The position numbers and the translations under genes were made by a program. This document shows positions 1 through 11,800 of a DNA stretch of 64,000 bases, in pieces (position 1 is the stretch's first letter; every line of letters begins with the position of its first letter). Source of the stretch: Symsagittifera roscoffensis (Eukaryota; Xenacoelomorpha; Acoela; Convolutidae). The stretch spans positions 81,897,847 through 81,961,846 of the forward strand of contig NC_087064.1 of assembly GCF_963678635.1 (NCBI RefSeq), in the 5' to 3' direction. Under the pieces are notes generated by a model. It did not search any database and was not told the DNA's origin. It worked only from the letters and a program-made list of their open reading frames with translations.

Positions 1-65
1 GTTTGTTGCATACTGCGTCTAGATAAATCTTTTAGCTCCTGCTGACATCTGATTACATCTCTTAC

Positions 66-640
66 AAAGACTTGTTGCGATGTCTTCTTTCCTTCCTACT
101 CAGGGTAGAAGAAATTCATAGGCAAAGCCTTTCGTGTCCAGTCAACATCACAGTCTGAGGACTAATTCCTGTGGTGGAATGATGGGTACTTTTGTTACCT
201 CCTCTCATCACCTGTGGCCAATATCTATCCAAAACAGTCATGTATCGTGAAACAATACACCCGCAACATCGACACAAGAGTCCGATTCTGTCTTTCTACC
301 ATTTTGTCTTTCGACTTGGAGATGTTATGTTGAAAAATGAGCCTGAGCTACTTGAGAACGTCTCATGAGCTCCTTAGTAAGCTCTTCTTCAAAAAATGTT
401 CAATTATATGATTGGATCGTTATCGCGTAACCGTGCCTGGCTATCCAAGTAATAATCAGAAGGTCGCAGGTTTCCTCAAGCGAGGCACTAATGCAGCGCA
501 CGGCCTCTGCATAAGTTGTGAAGTGGTCGATCATCACTAAGACCTGATTGTAGCCCCTGTCTGTCATACATATCTTCTGGTGATTTATCTGCAGGACTTC
601 ATTAAACTCGGATGACACGATGGACTTTAATGGGAATCGC
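66..640 (-). pseudogene. Integrase core fragment (gypsy copy 1)
   Basis: The readable core (618-400) contains the retroviral-type integrase pattern around residues VLVMIDHFTTYAEA, followed by the segment ending in IARHG. This is the first catalytic Asp region and the following helix of a DDE integrase. Downstream reading (399-66) resembles integrase C-terminal sequence but is interrupted by stops and shifts. The element is cut at position 66, so the integrase C-terminus and 3' LTR are absent. Non-functional. Confidence 0.65.
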
Positions 641-815
641 TATTTCCTAGGATCTTTCGCTTGTTGTCATTACAGACATGCCGTCATCCACTTCTCGCCG
701 TAACCTTCTCGGCGTTACAGACATACCGTCACCTTGTCCTCTTCCCTCCTTTTGAAAGCAAAAATCCCATCTTTATTCAGATATAACGATATCTTGATGA
801 CCCTCTGGTGACTGT

Positions 816-1061
816 TCAGCTCGTCAGGCTGGCAAACAGGTAGCGATCACTATCAGGGTCTTGATGCACCTCCCTGTCTAAGTCTCTTGCTCGAGTCTCC
901 ACCAGCAATGTGTGAATAGCCAGCTCTGAAAAGTCAGATCCCGGGCTCGAGTTCCTGTCTGAGTACGTAACAGCCTCCAGTTTTTTCGAGGTGTTTTCGT
1001 CAGATGAGTCAACCGTGAAGCATGTCTCCACGATAGATTCTGATGTGTATGGTCTGCTCAT
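816..1061 (-). pseudogene. Acidic post-RNase H spacer (gypsy copy 1)
   Basis: An 81-codon open stretch rich in Ser, Asp and Glu. It sits where gypsy polyproteins have the linker between RNase H and integrase. It has no catalytic motif. The same stretch is at 7718-7963 in copy 2 with identical translation. Assignment rests on position and on the duplicated context. Confidence 0.4.
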
Positions 1062-1345
1062 CTATCTAAGCTCCCCGGACAAAACTTTTTCCAACTGGTC
1101 TTACTCATCTGCATATCCACTTCCTTCATTGTCCGACCTAATGGACAATTTTTCTTGCTCTGAAATTTTTGACTTGACCTCTATCATTCCTTGATGAGGC
1201 GCCTCGATAGTGACTGTCTTCTTCTGAGTCACGACATCTTGTTCCCTCGTCTTTTAAGTGTTTTCAATAAAACGTTTTTAGGAATTGAGGAAACTAGTTG
1301 TTGAATTTTTGTCCTACAAATGCTTTTTTTATCCTTGTTCTGGCG

Positions 1346-1558
1346 TCATGACAATTTTATCCGTACTTTCTCACTTTCTGCCAACGATTCCTCAAACTCT
1401 CCATTCCTTATTTTACCTCCTAAATGCTCTATTTCCGGCAAAACCGGTTTGTCAGACTCTAATTTGTATAACGAGGGGCGGTCCGGAAATTTTGAGCAGC
1501 TCGATAAGCCGTCATTTGTTTCAGATCTCGTTGAAAATATGTTTTTTAAAGGTTCCAA
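1346..1558 (-). pseudogene. Pre-RT linker of gypsy pol (copy 1)
   Basis: A 70-codon remnant lying between protease (1864-2300) and the point where RT should begin. It contains the segment PVLPEIEHLGGK, which looks like the linker preceding RT. Immediately downstream (minus strand) the sequence passes directly to post-RNase H spacer, which places the RT deletion near 1330-1350. Copy 2 shows the same at 8248-8460 with one substitution. Confidence 0.45.
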
Positions 1559-1863
1559 TTGATCCTTTTGAAACTAAGTCTTTATTTGCGTGAGATAGAC
1601 AGTATTTTACTCAATATTTTTGTAGGTTCGGCGTTTCTTCTTATTCCATCACCTTTGGCAAAGCGTGGCCGAGTTTCCTTCCACGCTAGATTGAAACCAT
1701 TGTGTCCAGTGTATTCAACAAAACACTTGCACACAGCCCGTTTAGGGTGACGGAAAAGCTCACCCCTATAACCGCTGAATTTTGCTTGTTTTGGTTCGGT
1801 ACGAGAAAAATCTGCTCGCTATCACTCAATTGGTTTACATTTCTCATCATACTACTGTTGCTA

Positions 1864-2300
1864 CTACTGCCTGCCTGGGCTCCTACTGCCTGCCTGGGCT
1901 GTTATTTTACTTTTTTGTCTAAAAAAAACTGGTATCTTATTCTCATTAGTTATTATCCTATTTAATGGTCGCTTAGCATACTTCGTTTCTGGGTTCTTAA
2001 TCCTTATCAGCCCATTATTGAGGTCGATCATCACGTCAAAATTATTGACGAAGTCACGCCCTAAGATGAACTGATCCGCATTGTCCAGTTTCTCTACCAC
2101 GAGTAAACTCATCCGGAGTTTCCATCCTTCCATATGGAGGACTGTTATTGGATTTCTCCCGGCCAGGTAGATGGCTCTGCGGTTAGCGGCTACCAATCTT
2201 AATGTTGTCGGTATAAGGTCCTCCCTGCTGAAACCCATGCGTTCCCATGTCTTTATTGGCCTTACACTAACTAATTCTCCTGTATCTAATAATTCCTGTT
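1864..2300 (-). pseudogene. Retropepsin-like protease (gypsy copy 1)
   Basis: The active-site region LLDTG reads on the minus strand near 2290-2270, followed by ERMGFSREDLIP, then the second half with the FILGRDF segment (equivalent of the retropepsin ILG motif) and a tail leading toward pol. In this copy the residue after DTG is Glu rather than the usual Ala or Ser, while copy 2 has Ala. The start is not defined because upstream codons contain stops; an internal Met sits at 2238. Likely non-functional. Confidence 0.6.
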
Positions 2301-2625
2301 TTTCCTATCTTCTTTCCATCGGTGTCTAGCAGATGTGCTTCGTAACCAATTATTACTGCGTCTTGTTCCATCATGGCGTCATGATCAGTTCTACGGACCT
2401 TCAGGTATTCGCGACTCAATTAATTCTGTCCTATTGGTCATTGTCTGTCGTGACGTAGGTCTTGGTATAAATACCAATCCCATTCACATTGAGCATCACT
2501 CGATATGGTCCGTAGACTTCTACATAACGCCCGTGAAGTTTCATTAATCGGGTACCAGTCGTTGTTAACAAGCCTCGCACCACCCTCGATTCAGTGCGTG
2601 GCTCTGTTTGTCTCAGATAATCCGC

Positions 2626-3449
2626 TTAAAAATCCAGCTGCATCATGGTGAACTCTGAAGGTTCATTCAGATTCCTGATAACGTGATACCCCGCCATCGA
2701 GATAACTGACTTACTGCCTTGTGGCACCATCCCGAGTTTATGCCCGGAGATCACAATCAACTTCATGCTCAAACTTCTCGATGCCTTCGTTTCTTCCCTT
2801 AGGAATGCTTCAACGGCGTTTAGCTGATATTGAGTTCTCTCGTTCTCCAGTTCGAGCTCGACCTTTTGTTCCATTTCCCTCATTGCCAATTTGTGTTGAA
2901 GTCTGTTCAGGGCTTCTCTTTCCGCTGCTTCACAGTCAATCTTAAAGTCTTTAACTGCTGTTTCAGGCTCCATTCCACTCGTTTATTCTAGCTCGTCCTG
3001 CATTCTCTTCGTAGCCAGCTCCTGTGGTTTCTCCTTCCTCCGTGCTTCCGCTGCGTTGATCAGGCGTGCTTTGCTGGTCTCAACACCTGACAGAGCATCT
3101 TCATGCCTTGGGTGCTTGATTTCCCTCACAGCATCCCAAAATGGTGGAGAAACTGATTTAAAACGACCCTCCAGTTGCGAAAGAAACACCTGGGGTCGAA
3201 CTTTGCAATCACTTTTTCATGAAATCCTCATGATCGACGTCCGACGCGTCTTCATCTGCAAGACTAAAACGATCGCTTCCATGCCCTGTTCGTAGGTTGG
3301 GCATGCTGATACATGATGATCTGTGGAACTGCAGTTTGCACAAGAGCGTCCTTTTCCATGTCATCCCTGGGCTGGTTCCAGTTGTTACCCTGGTTTGCAG
3401 TAACACTGTTAAATTTGCCATAATTGCTTTCGTAATAACCTGATCTCAT
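2626..3449 (-). pseudogene. Gag C-terminal region with lost zinc knuckle (gypsy copy 1)
   Basis: Gag C-terminus in several frames: 3449-3264, 3421-3209, 3189-2983 and 2973-2626. The CCHC knuckle of copy 2 is broken here: the equivalent of CFFCQLEGRF reads FLSQLEGRF, so the first cysteines are lost. A coiled-coil-rich Glu/Lys segment follows. At least two frameshifts and one stop separate the pieces. Confidence 0.6.
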
Positions 3450-4121
3450 CGGAGACTATACAGCAATTGATATTCCTTGAATTTCAGTCGCAGCTCTTCC
3501 GGCACAGGTGCATTGGTTGGAAAAGGTGTGTGCTCAAAACATTGTACTGAGCTCATCCGTCTTCACACCAACAAGAAACTTTGAAGCTACTGCCAAGTTC
3601 ATCCTGCTGTTTGACTGGTCCGGTTGACTATACCTCCTCAGCATTTCAAAATCATCTAAGATCTTATCTATGGCTTAAGCCTCACGTTGCCTTCGTTTCT
3701 CGAAGCGCATAATCGCTTGGTGCCCTTGCACTCCTGAGCCAAAACCGTTGAACATTATCTGGAAAACTTTCTTGGCAGTGTCCCGCTGGTGCCCCTCCCT
3801 TTGATAGAGTACTAAGCTACTCCAATCGACAGGTATTTAGCCTACAGACCTTTGAGGAGTTGGCATAAAGGTAAGTCAGACCCCCGATTAGGGGCGATCT
3901 CGGGTGGAAATATTTCGGGCTTGAGAGCTTCCAGTCTCTCTTCCACGTACTGTCCCGCTGGTTCTCAGCCTAGTGCAAAATCAATTGCACCATATATAGC
4001 CTTCAGACCTTTACTGAGAAGGTTGAAGCACCAAGATTTGACCCTTTAAAGGTGGTAAATAGCCTAACCACGCACCTTACGAGTCCAAACCACCTTTCGG
4101 GCAATGCACTGTAAATGACAA

Positions 4122-5850
4122 TCATTTAGCACAGGGCATAACATGCCTTGTGGTGTCACCCTCGTGCGGCAACTTCAGAAAAGCCCATAGGCAATGGGAT
4201 ATTGCCATGAGCTTTCCCGCTGGTATTGCTTTTGTCACTTCAAAGTTGCTGGTGAGTGCACTGCATTCTTGTCTTTCTGTCAGGTCTTCTTCCTCAAAAT
4301 TCAGCTTTATGACCTTTATCCAGGTATCTCTGCAACCGTCGAATTCATTCTTATAATATCGCGGTTTCTTGAACACTCTTTTTGAATTCTCGCTGCGCTC
4401 ATTGATCCTGATTAATCTTGAGACAAAGGTCTCCAAGGATCTGTTCAGAGGTTCAAATGCGGTGACCATCGCCGATGCATCTCAAGTATATCCCGTATGA
4501 TTGTTCATATCTACTGAGCAATCTAGTCTTCTATTCGCATATTCACCTCGCGTTGTTGGTTCGTTCGATTTTGGCCTAATGCCAGTAGATCCCCTTCTGA
4601 TGTTCGAGGGATTTCTCGGCCTGTTACTCCCAGTTGCGCCACTCGAAGGGTTACTTCTACCTCTCGTGGACCCATACGTCCTTCTTCTGTTTGAATGCTT
4701 ATTGAAGTTCACTATCGGCTCTCCGCTGGCCTCCCTCGGGTGTGCATCCCTGTTTCTCGATCCATTCCTGTTTCTTAGAAGACCGTCCAGTCTGTCCATG
4801 ATAGCCTGAATGCGTCTTTTTATCATCGCGTCTATCCTTGAATCGAAAACCCCAAGAATCTGCTGTTGTTGACTCCGAAGTTGTTCCAGGTAACTTCTCA
4901 AACGTTTTTTTCTTTCCTCAGCCTCACTTATTATTCGTGACAAGTTCCTGGGCAAGTGTTCGTCCGTCCTGTTCTTCAAGTGTTTTTCGCTCTTACTAAC
5001 TTCCTGTTTGTTGCGATTTATTTCCTCCCGTAGGCTTTCTCTCTCAAAGTGAACTGCTCTATCTAGATATTGACAACATTCTTATTGACATCTGTTCACT
5101 CTGCTCGCCCATGGTATCCACAATCCTGGTCAAGGCATCTTCCATTGACGCTCCGTTGTCCACCAATGGAGTCTCTAGTGGTGGCATCACCTTGTTTGTT
5201 CCTGACAGCTTACTATTGGTCGAAACTCGTGCTGTTTCTCTCTTTTGTGATGTTCCGTCATAATCCGCCTCTAATTCCCTGACCCATGTTGTCCTTGACC
5301 CGATGATCCTAGTCGTTCCTGATTGTGTGTCCAAGTTTGTTATCGTCATGAATTCTCTTGACTGCTGTATTTCATCAATAGTCTCCTTCTGAGTGAAACA
5401 AATCGATCGGAATAGCCAATCTCCATATTTGAGGGTGCCTCGTTTTCATGATTCGAACTGTTCAAGCTCACTTGACACTCAGAGGCATCAATTTTGTCAT
5501 TGTCTTGACCTTCTTCTTGGGTGTCTATTTAATCGCCAGTTACCGTTCCCATGGTGAACGGAAAGAAAATTCCCAAATTAGTCTTAAATCGTTCCGAAAA
5601 TGAGGCAGACGTTGCCGCTTTCTCTGCCACCCCATGCATCATGGTATTGTCAGTAGGTGAGCCTCCTTATGCTGGATTTTCAACCGAAATGTCGAAGAGT
5701 TCCGACATTTTCTCTCGATCGAGAGTCCCGGTCGAAGTAGCGAAAAAGTGGCCCTATTCTACGGGAGTACCTTCACTCTTTAATCTCCTGTTCCCATTAC
5801 CTTCGGTTCTACGTCCCGCCCGATTCTCATCCAGAGCGGTTTTAGGATAG
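4122..5850 (-). pseudogene. Gag N-terminal region (gypsy copy 1)
   Basis: Fragments at 5349-5059, 4979-4482 and 4469-4122 together cover a gag N-terminus: a charged helical stretch, a basic Arg/Gly/Asn/Ser-rich segment (about 4800-4520), and a capsid-like segment with KLNFEEEDL and RQECSALTSNF. Copy 1 keeps about 0.9 kb of sequence that copy 2 has lost, but its frames are broken. The 5850-5550 part corresponds to the acidic N-terminus that is open in copy 2 (11685-11311). Confidence 0.5.
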
Positions 5851-6945
5851 ATATCAACTTGCAACTTTGTTTTTCGTCTTCCGAGGCTTTTTGACTCCTT
5901 GTTTCAACCGTTCCGCCTAAAACTTTCCATTTTTCTTGTTCCGAGTGTTCTTAGTTTTCTCCACAAAATAACCATTGATTGATTTCCTTTGTTTCTTCGG
6001 TATAAACTTCCTAGAGCTATCACTTAGCTGAGTTATCCTCGGTTTGTCTAGACTCTTTTTAATCTATCACTTTTTGAATCTGTCACTTGATTCACTTGGT
6101 ACCGTGTTTGTTGTCTGACAACAGAAAATATTAACATAACGCGATAAAGTACAAAAAATTTAAATAACAAGTGACCTTAAATCTTCTTAAACTATCACAG
6201 TACAGCGTATTTCTAGTTTATGCACAGCAATGAAAAGTTATTCTGGCACAATCCGATGATCTCAATGACTTTAAAAAATGCACTCACTGCCCAATCCAGA
6301 ATAACAACTATTAAAAAAAAAATTCAATTTGAAAAAAAAAGTCAAAAATATTTTTCTATTTCAATTGGTCTGTCGCAATATAATAGACGAACTGGTTTCT
6401 AAAGAAATAGTTTTCCATATTAAGTGCCGCATTAAACAGACAAAGCTTGAAAGTAGAATTTTTCTCAAGTTGATGATTTTTGCACCCATCGAGTTCTGTG
6501 TTGCCTATCTGCCTTTGGGTTGCCCGAGCTAGACCTACTAAAACTCTCAAGGCAACCACTCTTCCAACTAACACTTCTGTTTTCGGTTAGAGTCGCGAAT
6601 CTCCAGGTTTAGACCTGTTTTGGTTGGTATATGGTCTATTTAGTTTTTTAAGGCAAGTTACCAGTGCAGTCACTGGTTTTCTGTTTTTCTTGGTTTGCCT
6701 ATTTGTAATATATTTTAAATTCTATTCACAGAATGTCTTGTTTTCGTTTACGTACGTGACAGGATCCCTACGATTGCGTTCGTTAAAAAAATTGCTAGTT
6801 TTCTCAGAATTGGCTTTTAGAGAACCTCCGAACTGGCAAAAACAAATCTCTCCAAATTGGGACCCCATCGTTTTTTCGAAAAAACTGAACCCCTCCAAAT
6901 TGGCAAAAGACAGGACCCTCCGAATTGGGATGTCTTCTTGTTGCG
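5851..6945 (-). repeat. 5' leader region of gypsy copy 1
   Basis: AT-rich non-coding sequence upstream of gag, homologous to 11801-12950. It contains low-complexity A runs around 6310-6350 and ends in two short units of the CCTCCGAATTGGCAAAA type. At 6930-6985 the words cttgttgcga recur three times at the junction with copy 2, a possible microhomology breakpoint. A primer-binding site and LTR ends could not be placed. Confidence 0.4.
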
Positions 6946-6967
6946 AAAGACTTGTTGCGATTCTTGG

Positions 6968-7550
6968 AAAGACTTGTTGCGATGTCTTCTTTCCTTCCTA
7001 CTCAGGGTAGAAGAAATTCATAGGCAAAGCCTTTCGTGTCCAGTCAACATCACAGTCTGAGGACTAATTCCTGTGGTGGAATGATGGGTACTTTTGTTAC
7101 CTCCTCTCATCACCTGTGGCCAATATCTATCCAAAACAGTCATGTATCGTGAAACAATACACCCGCAACATCGACACAAGAGTCCGATTCTGTCTTTCTA
7201 CCATTTTGTCTTTCGACTTGGAGATGTTATGTTGAAAAATGAGCCTGAGCTACTTGAGAACGTCTCATGAGCTCCTTAGTAAGCTCTTCTTCAAAAAATG
7301 TTCAATTATATGATTGGATCGTTATCGCGTAACCGTGCCTGGCTATCCAAGTAATAATCAGAAGGTCGCAGGTTTCCTCAAGCGAGGCACTAATGCAGCG
7401 CACGGCCTCTGCATAAGTTGTGAAGTGGTCGATCATCACTAAGACCTGATTGTAGCCCCTGTCTGTCATACATATCTTCTGGTGATTTATCTGCAGGACT
7501 TCATTAAACTCGGATGACACGATGGACTTTAATGGGAATCGCTATTTCCT
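6968..7550 (-). pseudogene. Integrase core fragment (gypsy copy 2)
   Basis: Same integrase fragment as 66-640; the open segment 7520-7302 has an identical translation. It contains the MIDHFTTYAEA core and is cut by the copy 1/copy 2 junction at about 6968, so the C-terminus is missing here as well. Confidence 0.65.
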
Positions 7551-7717
7551 AGGATCTTTCGCTTGTTGTCATTACAGACATGCCGTCATCCACTTCTCGC
7601 CGTAACCTTCTCGGCGTTACAGACATACCGTCACCTTGTCCTCTTCCCTCCTTTTGAAAGCAAAAATCCCATCTTTATTCAGATATAACGATATCTTGAT
7701 GACCCTCTGGTGACTGT

Positions 7718-7963
7718 TCAGCTCGTCAGGCTGGCAAACAGGTAGCGATCACTATCAGGGTCTTGATGCACCTCCCTGTCTAAGTCTCTTGCTCGAGTCT
7801 CCACCAGCAATGTGTGAATAGCCAGCTCTGAAAAGTCAGATCCCGGGCTCGAGTTCCTGTCTGAGTACGTAACAGCCTCCAGTTTTTTCGAGGTGTTTTC
7901 GTCAGATGAGTCAACCGTGAAGCATGTCTCCACGATAGATTCTGATGTGTATGGTCTGCTCAT
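7718..7963 (-). pseudogene. Acidic post-RNase H spacer (gypsy copy 2)
   Basis: Exact duplicate in translation of 816-1061: an 81-codon acidic, Ser-rich spacer upstream of integrase. No catalytic residues are recognisable. Confidence 0.4.
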
Positions 7964-8247
7964 CTATCTAAGCTCCCCGGACAAAACTTTTTCCAACTGG
8001 TCTTACTCATCTGCATATCCACTTCCTTCATTGTCCGACCTAATGGACAATTTTTCTTGCTCTGAAATTTTTGACTTGACCTCTATCATTCCTTGATGAG
8101 GCGCCTCGATAGTGACTGTCTTCTTCTGAGTCACGACATCTTGTTCCCTCGTCTTTTAAGTGTTTTCAATAAAACGTTTTTAGGAATTGAGGAAACTAGT
8201 TGTTGAATTTTTGTCCTACAAATGCTTTTTTTATCCTTGTTCTGGCG

Positions 8248-8460
8248 TCATGACAATTTTATCCGTACTTTCTCACTTTCTGTCAACGATTCCTCAAACT
8301 CTCCATTCCTTATTTTACCTCCTAAATGCTCTATTTCCGGCAAAACCGGTTTGTCAGACTCTAATTTGTATAACGAGGGGCGGTCCGGAAATTTTGAGCA
8401 GCTCGATAAGCCGTCATTTGTTTCAGATCTCGTTGAAAATATGTTTTTTAAAGGTTCCAA
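8248..8460 (-). pseudogene. Pre-RT linker of gypsy pol (copy 2)
   Basis: Counterpart of 1346-1558, differing by one residue (Thr for Ala in the ESLTESEK region). RT should follow on the minus strand but is absent. The shared deletion point lies at about 8230-8250. Confidence 0.45.
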
Positions 8461-8765
8461 TTGATCCTTTTGAAACTAAGTCTTTATTTGCGTGAGATAG
8501 ACAGTATTTTACTCAATATTTTTGTAGGTTCGGCGTTTCTTCTTATTCCATCACCTTTGGCAAAGCGTGGCCGAGTTTCCTTCCACGCTAGATTGAAACC
8601 ATTGTGTCCAGTGTATTCAACAATACACTTGCACACAGCCCGTTTAGGGTGACGGAAAAGCTCACCCCTATAACCGCTGAATTTTGCTTGTTTTGGTTCG
8701 GTACGAGAAAAATCTGCTCGCTATCACTCAATTGGTTTACATTTCTCATCATACTACTGTTGCTA

Positions 8766-9200
8766 CTACTGCCTGCCTGGGCTCCTACTGCCTGCCTGGG
8801 CTGTTATTTTACTTTTTTGTCTAAAAAAAACTGGTATCTTATTCTCATTAGTTATTATCCTATTTAATGGTCGCTTAGCATACTTCGTTTCTGGGTTCTT
8901 AATCCTTATCAGCCCATTATTGAGGTCGATCATCACGTCAAAATTATTGACGAAGTCACGCCCTAAGATGAACTGATCCGCATTGTCCAGTTTCTCTACC
9001 ACGAGTAAACTCATCCGGAGTTTCCATCCTTCCATATGGAGGACTGTTATTGGAGTTCTCCCGGCCAGGTAGATGGCTCTGCGGTTGGCGGCTACCAATC
9101 TTAAAGTTGTCGGTATAAGGTCCTCCCTGCTGAAACCCATCCGTTCCCATGTCTTTATTGGCCTTACACTAACTAATGCTCCTGTATCTAATAATTCCTG
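8766..9200 (-). pseudogene. Retropepsin-like protease (gypsy copy 2)
   Basis: Retains the canonical LLDTGA active-site reading near 9195-9175, then ERMGFSREDLIP and the FILGRDF segment. It differs from copy 1 at a few residues (for example TPITV instead of NPITV). The frame runs to 8766 and then meets a stop before any RT. It may be an intact protease domain, but no complete polyprotein frame connects it to gag. Confidence 0.6.
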
Positions 9201-9528
9201 TTTTTCCTATCTTCTTTCCATCGGTGTCTAGCAGATGTGCTTCGTAACCAATTATTACTGCGTCTTGTTCCATCATGGCGTCATGATCAGTTCTACGGAC
9301 CTTCAGGTATTCTCGACTCAATTAATTCTGTCCTATTTGGTCATTGTCTGTCGTGACGTAGGTCTTGGTATAAATACCAATCCCATTCACATTGAGCATC
9401 ACTCGATATGGTCCGTAGACTTCTACATAACGCCCGTGAAGTTTCATTAATCGGGTACCAGTCGTTGTTAACAAGCCTCGCACCACCCTCGATTCAGTGC
9501 GTGGCTCTGTTTGTCTCAGATAATCCGC

Positions 9529-10332
9529 TTAAAAATCCAGCTGCATCATGGTGAACTCTGAAGGTTCATTCAGATTCCTGATAACGTGATACCCCGCCAC
9601 CGAGATAACTGACTGTGTCTTACTGCCTTGTGGCACCATCCCGAGTTTATGCCCGGAGATCACATTCAACTTCATGCTCAAACTTCTCGATGCCTTCGTT
9701 TCTTCCCTTAGGAATGCTTCAACGGCGTTTAGCTGATATTGAGTTCTCTCGTTCTCCAGATCGAGCTTGACCTTTTGTTCCATTTCCCTCGTTGCCAATT
9801 CGTGTTGAATTCTGTTCAGGGCTTCTCTTGCCGCTGCTTTAGAGTCAATCTTAAAGTCTTTAACTGCTGTTTCAGGCTTCATTCCACTCGTTTCTTCTAG
9901 CTCGTCTTGCATTCTCTTCGTAGCCAGCTCCTGTGGTTTCTCCTTCATTCGTGCTTCCGCTGCGTTGATCAGGCGTGCTTTGCTGGTCTCAACACCGGAC
10001 AGAGCATCTTCATGCCTTGGGTGCTTCATTTCCCTCACAGCATCCCAAAATGGTGGACAAACTGACTTAAAACGACCCTCCAGTTGGCAAAAGAAACACC
10101 TGGGGTCGAACTTTGCATTCACTCCTTTCATGAAATCCTCATGATCGACGTCCGACGCGTCTTCATCTGCAAGACTAAAACGATCGCTTCCATGCCCTGT
10201 TCGTAGGTTGGGCATGCTTATACATGATGGTCCGTGGAACTGCAGTTTGCACAAGAGCGTCTTTTTCCATGTCATCCCTGGGCTGGTACCAGTTGTTACC
10301 CTGGTTTGCCGTAACACTGTTAAATTTGCCAT
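9529..10332 (-). pseudogene. Gag C-terminal region, open 267-codon frame (gypsy copy 2)
   Basis: The longest open stretch in the gypsy copies. It has one CCHC-like knuckle, CFFCQLEGRFKSVC, in which the His position is Arg. A long charged coiled-coil region (KAAAREALNRIQHELATRE and following) then leads to the segment preceding protease. Its N-terminal third appears frame-shifted relative to gag: the alternative frame 10360-10175 carries the expected continuation. It is therefore a partial, mutated gag rather than a complete protein. Confidence 0.55.
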
Positions 10333-10658
10333 AATTGCTTTCGTAATAACCTGATCTCATCGGAGACTATACAGCAATTGATATTCCTTGAATTTCAGTC
10401 GCAGCTCTTCCGGCACAGGTGCATTGGTTGGAAAAGGTGTGTGCTCAAAACATTGTCCTAGCCTCATCCTTCCTCACACCAACGAGAAACTTTGAAGCTA
10501 CTGACAAGTTCATCCTGCTGTTTGACTCTCCCGGTTGACTATACCTCATCAGCATTTCAAAATCTTCTAAGAATTTATCTATGGTTTAAACCTCACGTTG
10601 CCTTCGTTTCTCGAAGCGCATAATCGCTTGGTGCCTTTGCACTCCTGAGCCAAAACGG

Positions 10659-11800
10659 TTAAACAGCTTCTGGAAAATTTTCTTGGCAGTGTCCCGCTGG
10701 AATTGTTTTTGTCACTTCAAAGTTGCTGGTGAGCGCACTGCATTCTTGTCTTTCTATCAGGTCTTCTTCCTCAAAATTCAGCTTTATGACCTCTATCCAG
10801 GTATCTTTGCAACCGTCAGATTCATTCTTATAATATATCGGTTTCTTGAACACTCTTTTAGAATTCTCGCTGCGCTCATTGATCCTGGACACTCTTGTTA
10901 GAAAGGTCTTCAAGGATCTGTTCAGAGTTTCAAATGGGGTGACCATCGCCGATGCATCTCATGTATATCCCGTATGATTTATCATATCTACTGAGCAATC
11001 AAGTCTTCTTTTCGCATATTCACCTCGCGTTGGTGGTTCGTTCGATTTTGGCCTACTGCCAGTAGATCCCCTTCTGATGTTCGAGGGATTTCTGGGCGTG
11101 TTACTCCCAGTTGCGCCACTCGAAGGGTTACTTCTACCTCTCGTGGACCCATACGTCCTTCCTCTGTTTAATTGCTTATTGAAGTGCACTATCGGCTCTC
11201 CGCTGGCCTCCCTCGGGTGGGCACCCCTGTTTCTCGATCCAATCCTGTTTCCTAGAAGACCGTCAAGTCTGTCCATGATAGCTTGAATGCGTCTTTTTTT
11301 ATAATCGAGTCTATCCTTGAATCGAGAACCTCTCTTGACTGCTGTATTTCATCAATAGTCTCCTTCTGAGTGAAACAAATCGATCGCAATAGCCAATCTC
11401 CATGTTTGAGGGTGCCTCGTTTTCATGATTCGAACTGTTTAAGCTCACCTGACACTCAGAGGCATCAATTTTGTCATTGTCTTGACCTTCTTCTTGGGTG
11501 TCTACTTCATCGCCAGTTACCGTTCCCATGGTGAACGGAAAGAAAATTCCCAAATTGTTCTTGAATCGTTCCGAAAACGAGGCAGACGTTGCCGCTTTCT
11601 CTGCCACCCCATGCATCATGGTATTGTCAGTAGGTGAGCCTCCTACTGCTGGATTTTCAACCGAAATGTCGAAGAGTTCCGACATTTTCTCTCGATCGAG
11701 AGTCCCGGTCGAAGTAGCGAAAAAGTGGCCCTATTCTACGGGAGTACCTTCACTCTTTAATCTCCTGTTCCCATTACCTTCGGTTCTACGTCCCGCCTGA
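10659..11800 (-). pseudogene. Gag N-terminal region with internal deletions (gypsy copy 2)
   Basis: Pieces 11685-11311 (acidic N-terminus, starts MSELFDISVENP), 11276-10959 (basic Arg/Gly/Ser segment) and 10946-10659 (capsid-like, with KLNFEEEDL and RQECSALTSNF). Relative to copy 1, about 500 bp between the first two pieces and about 430 bp after the last are missing. All remaining segments are collinear with copy 1. Confidence 0.5.

Larger units (their letters stand above)
66..6945 (-). mobile_element. Ty3/gypsy-like element lacking RT/RNase H, copy 1
   Basis: Minus-strand retroelement. Reading right to left it contains a leader (about 6945-5850), gag (5850-2626), retropepsin-like protease (2300-1864), a short pre-RT linker (1558-1346), a spacer that normally follows RNase H (1061-816) and an integrase fragment (620-66). 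No RT or RNase H motif lies between the pre-RT linker and the post-RNase H spacer, so about 2 kb or more is missing. The sequence matches 6968-13260 closely at an offset of 6902 bp in the left part. It ends at a short direct repeat (gacttgttgcgat) shared with the start of copy 2. No 3' LTR is visible. Confidence 0.75.
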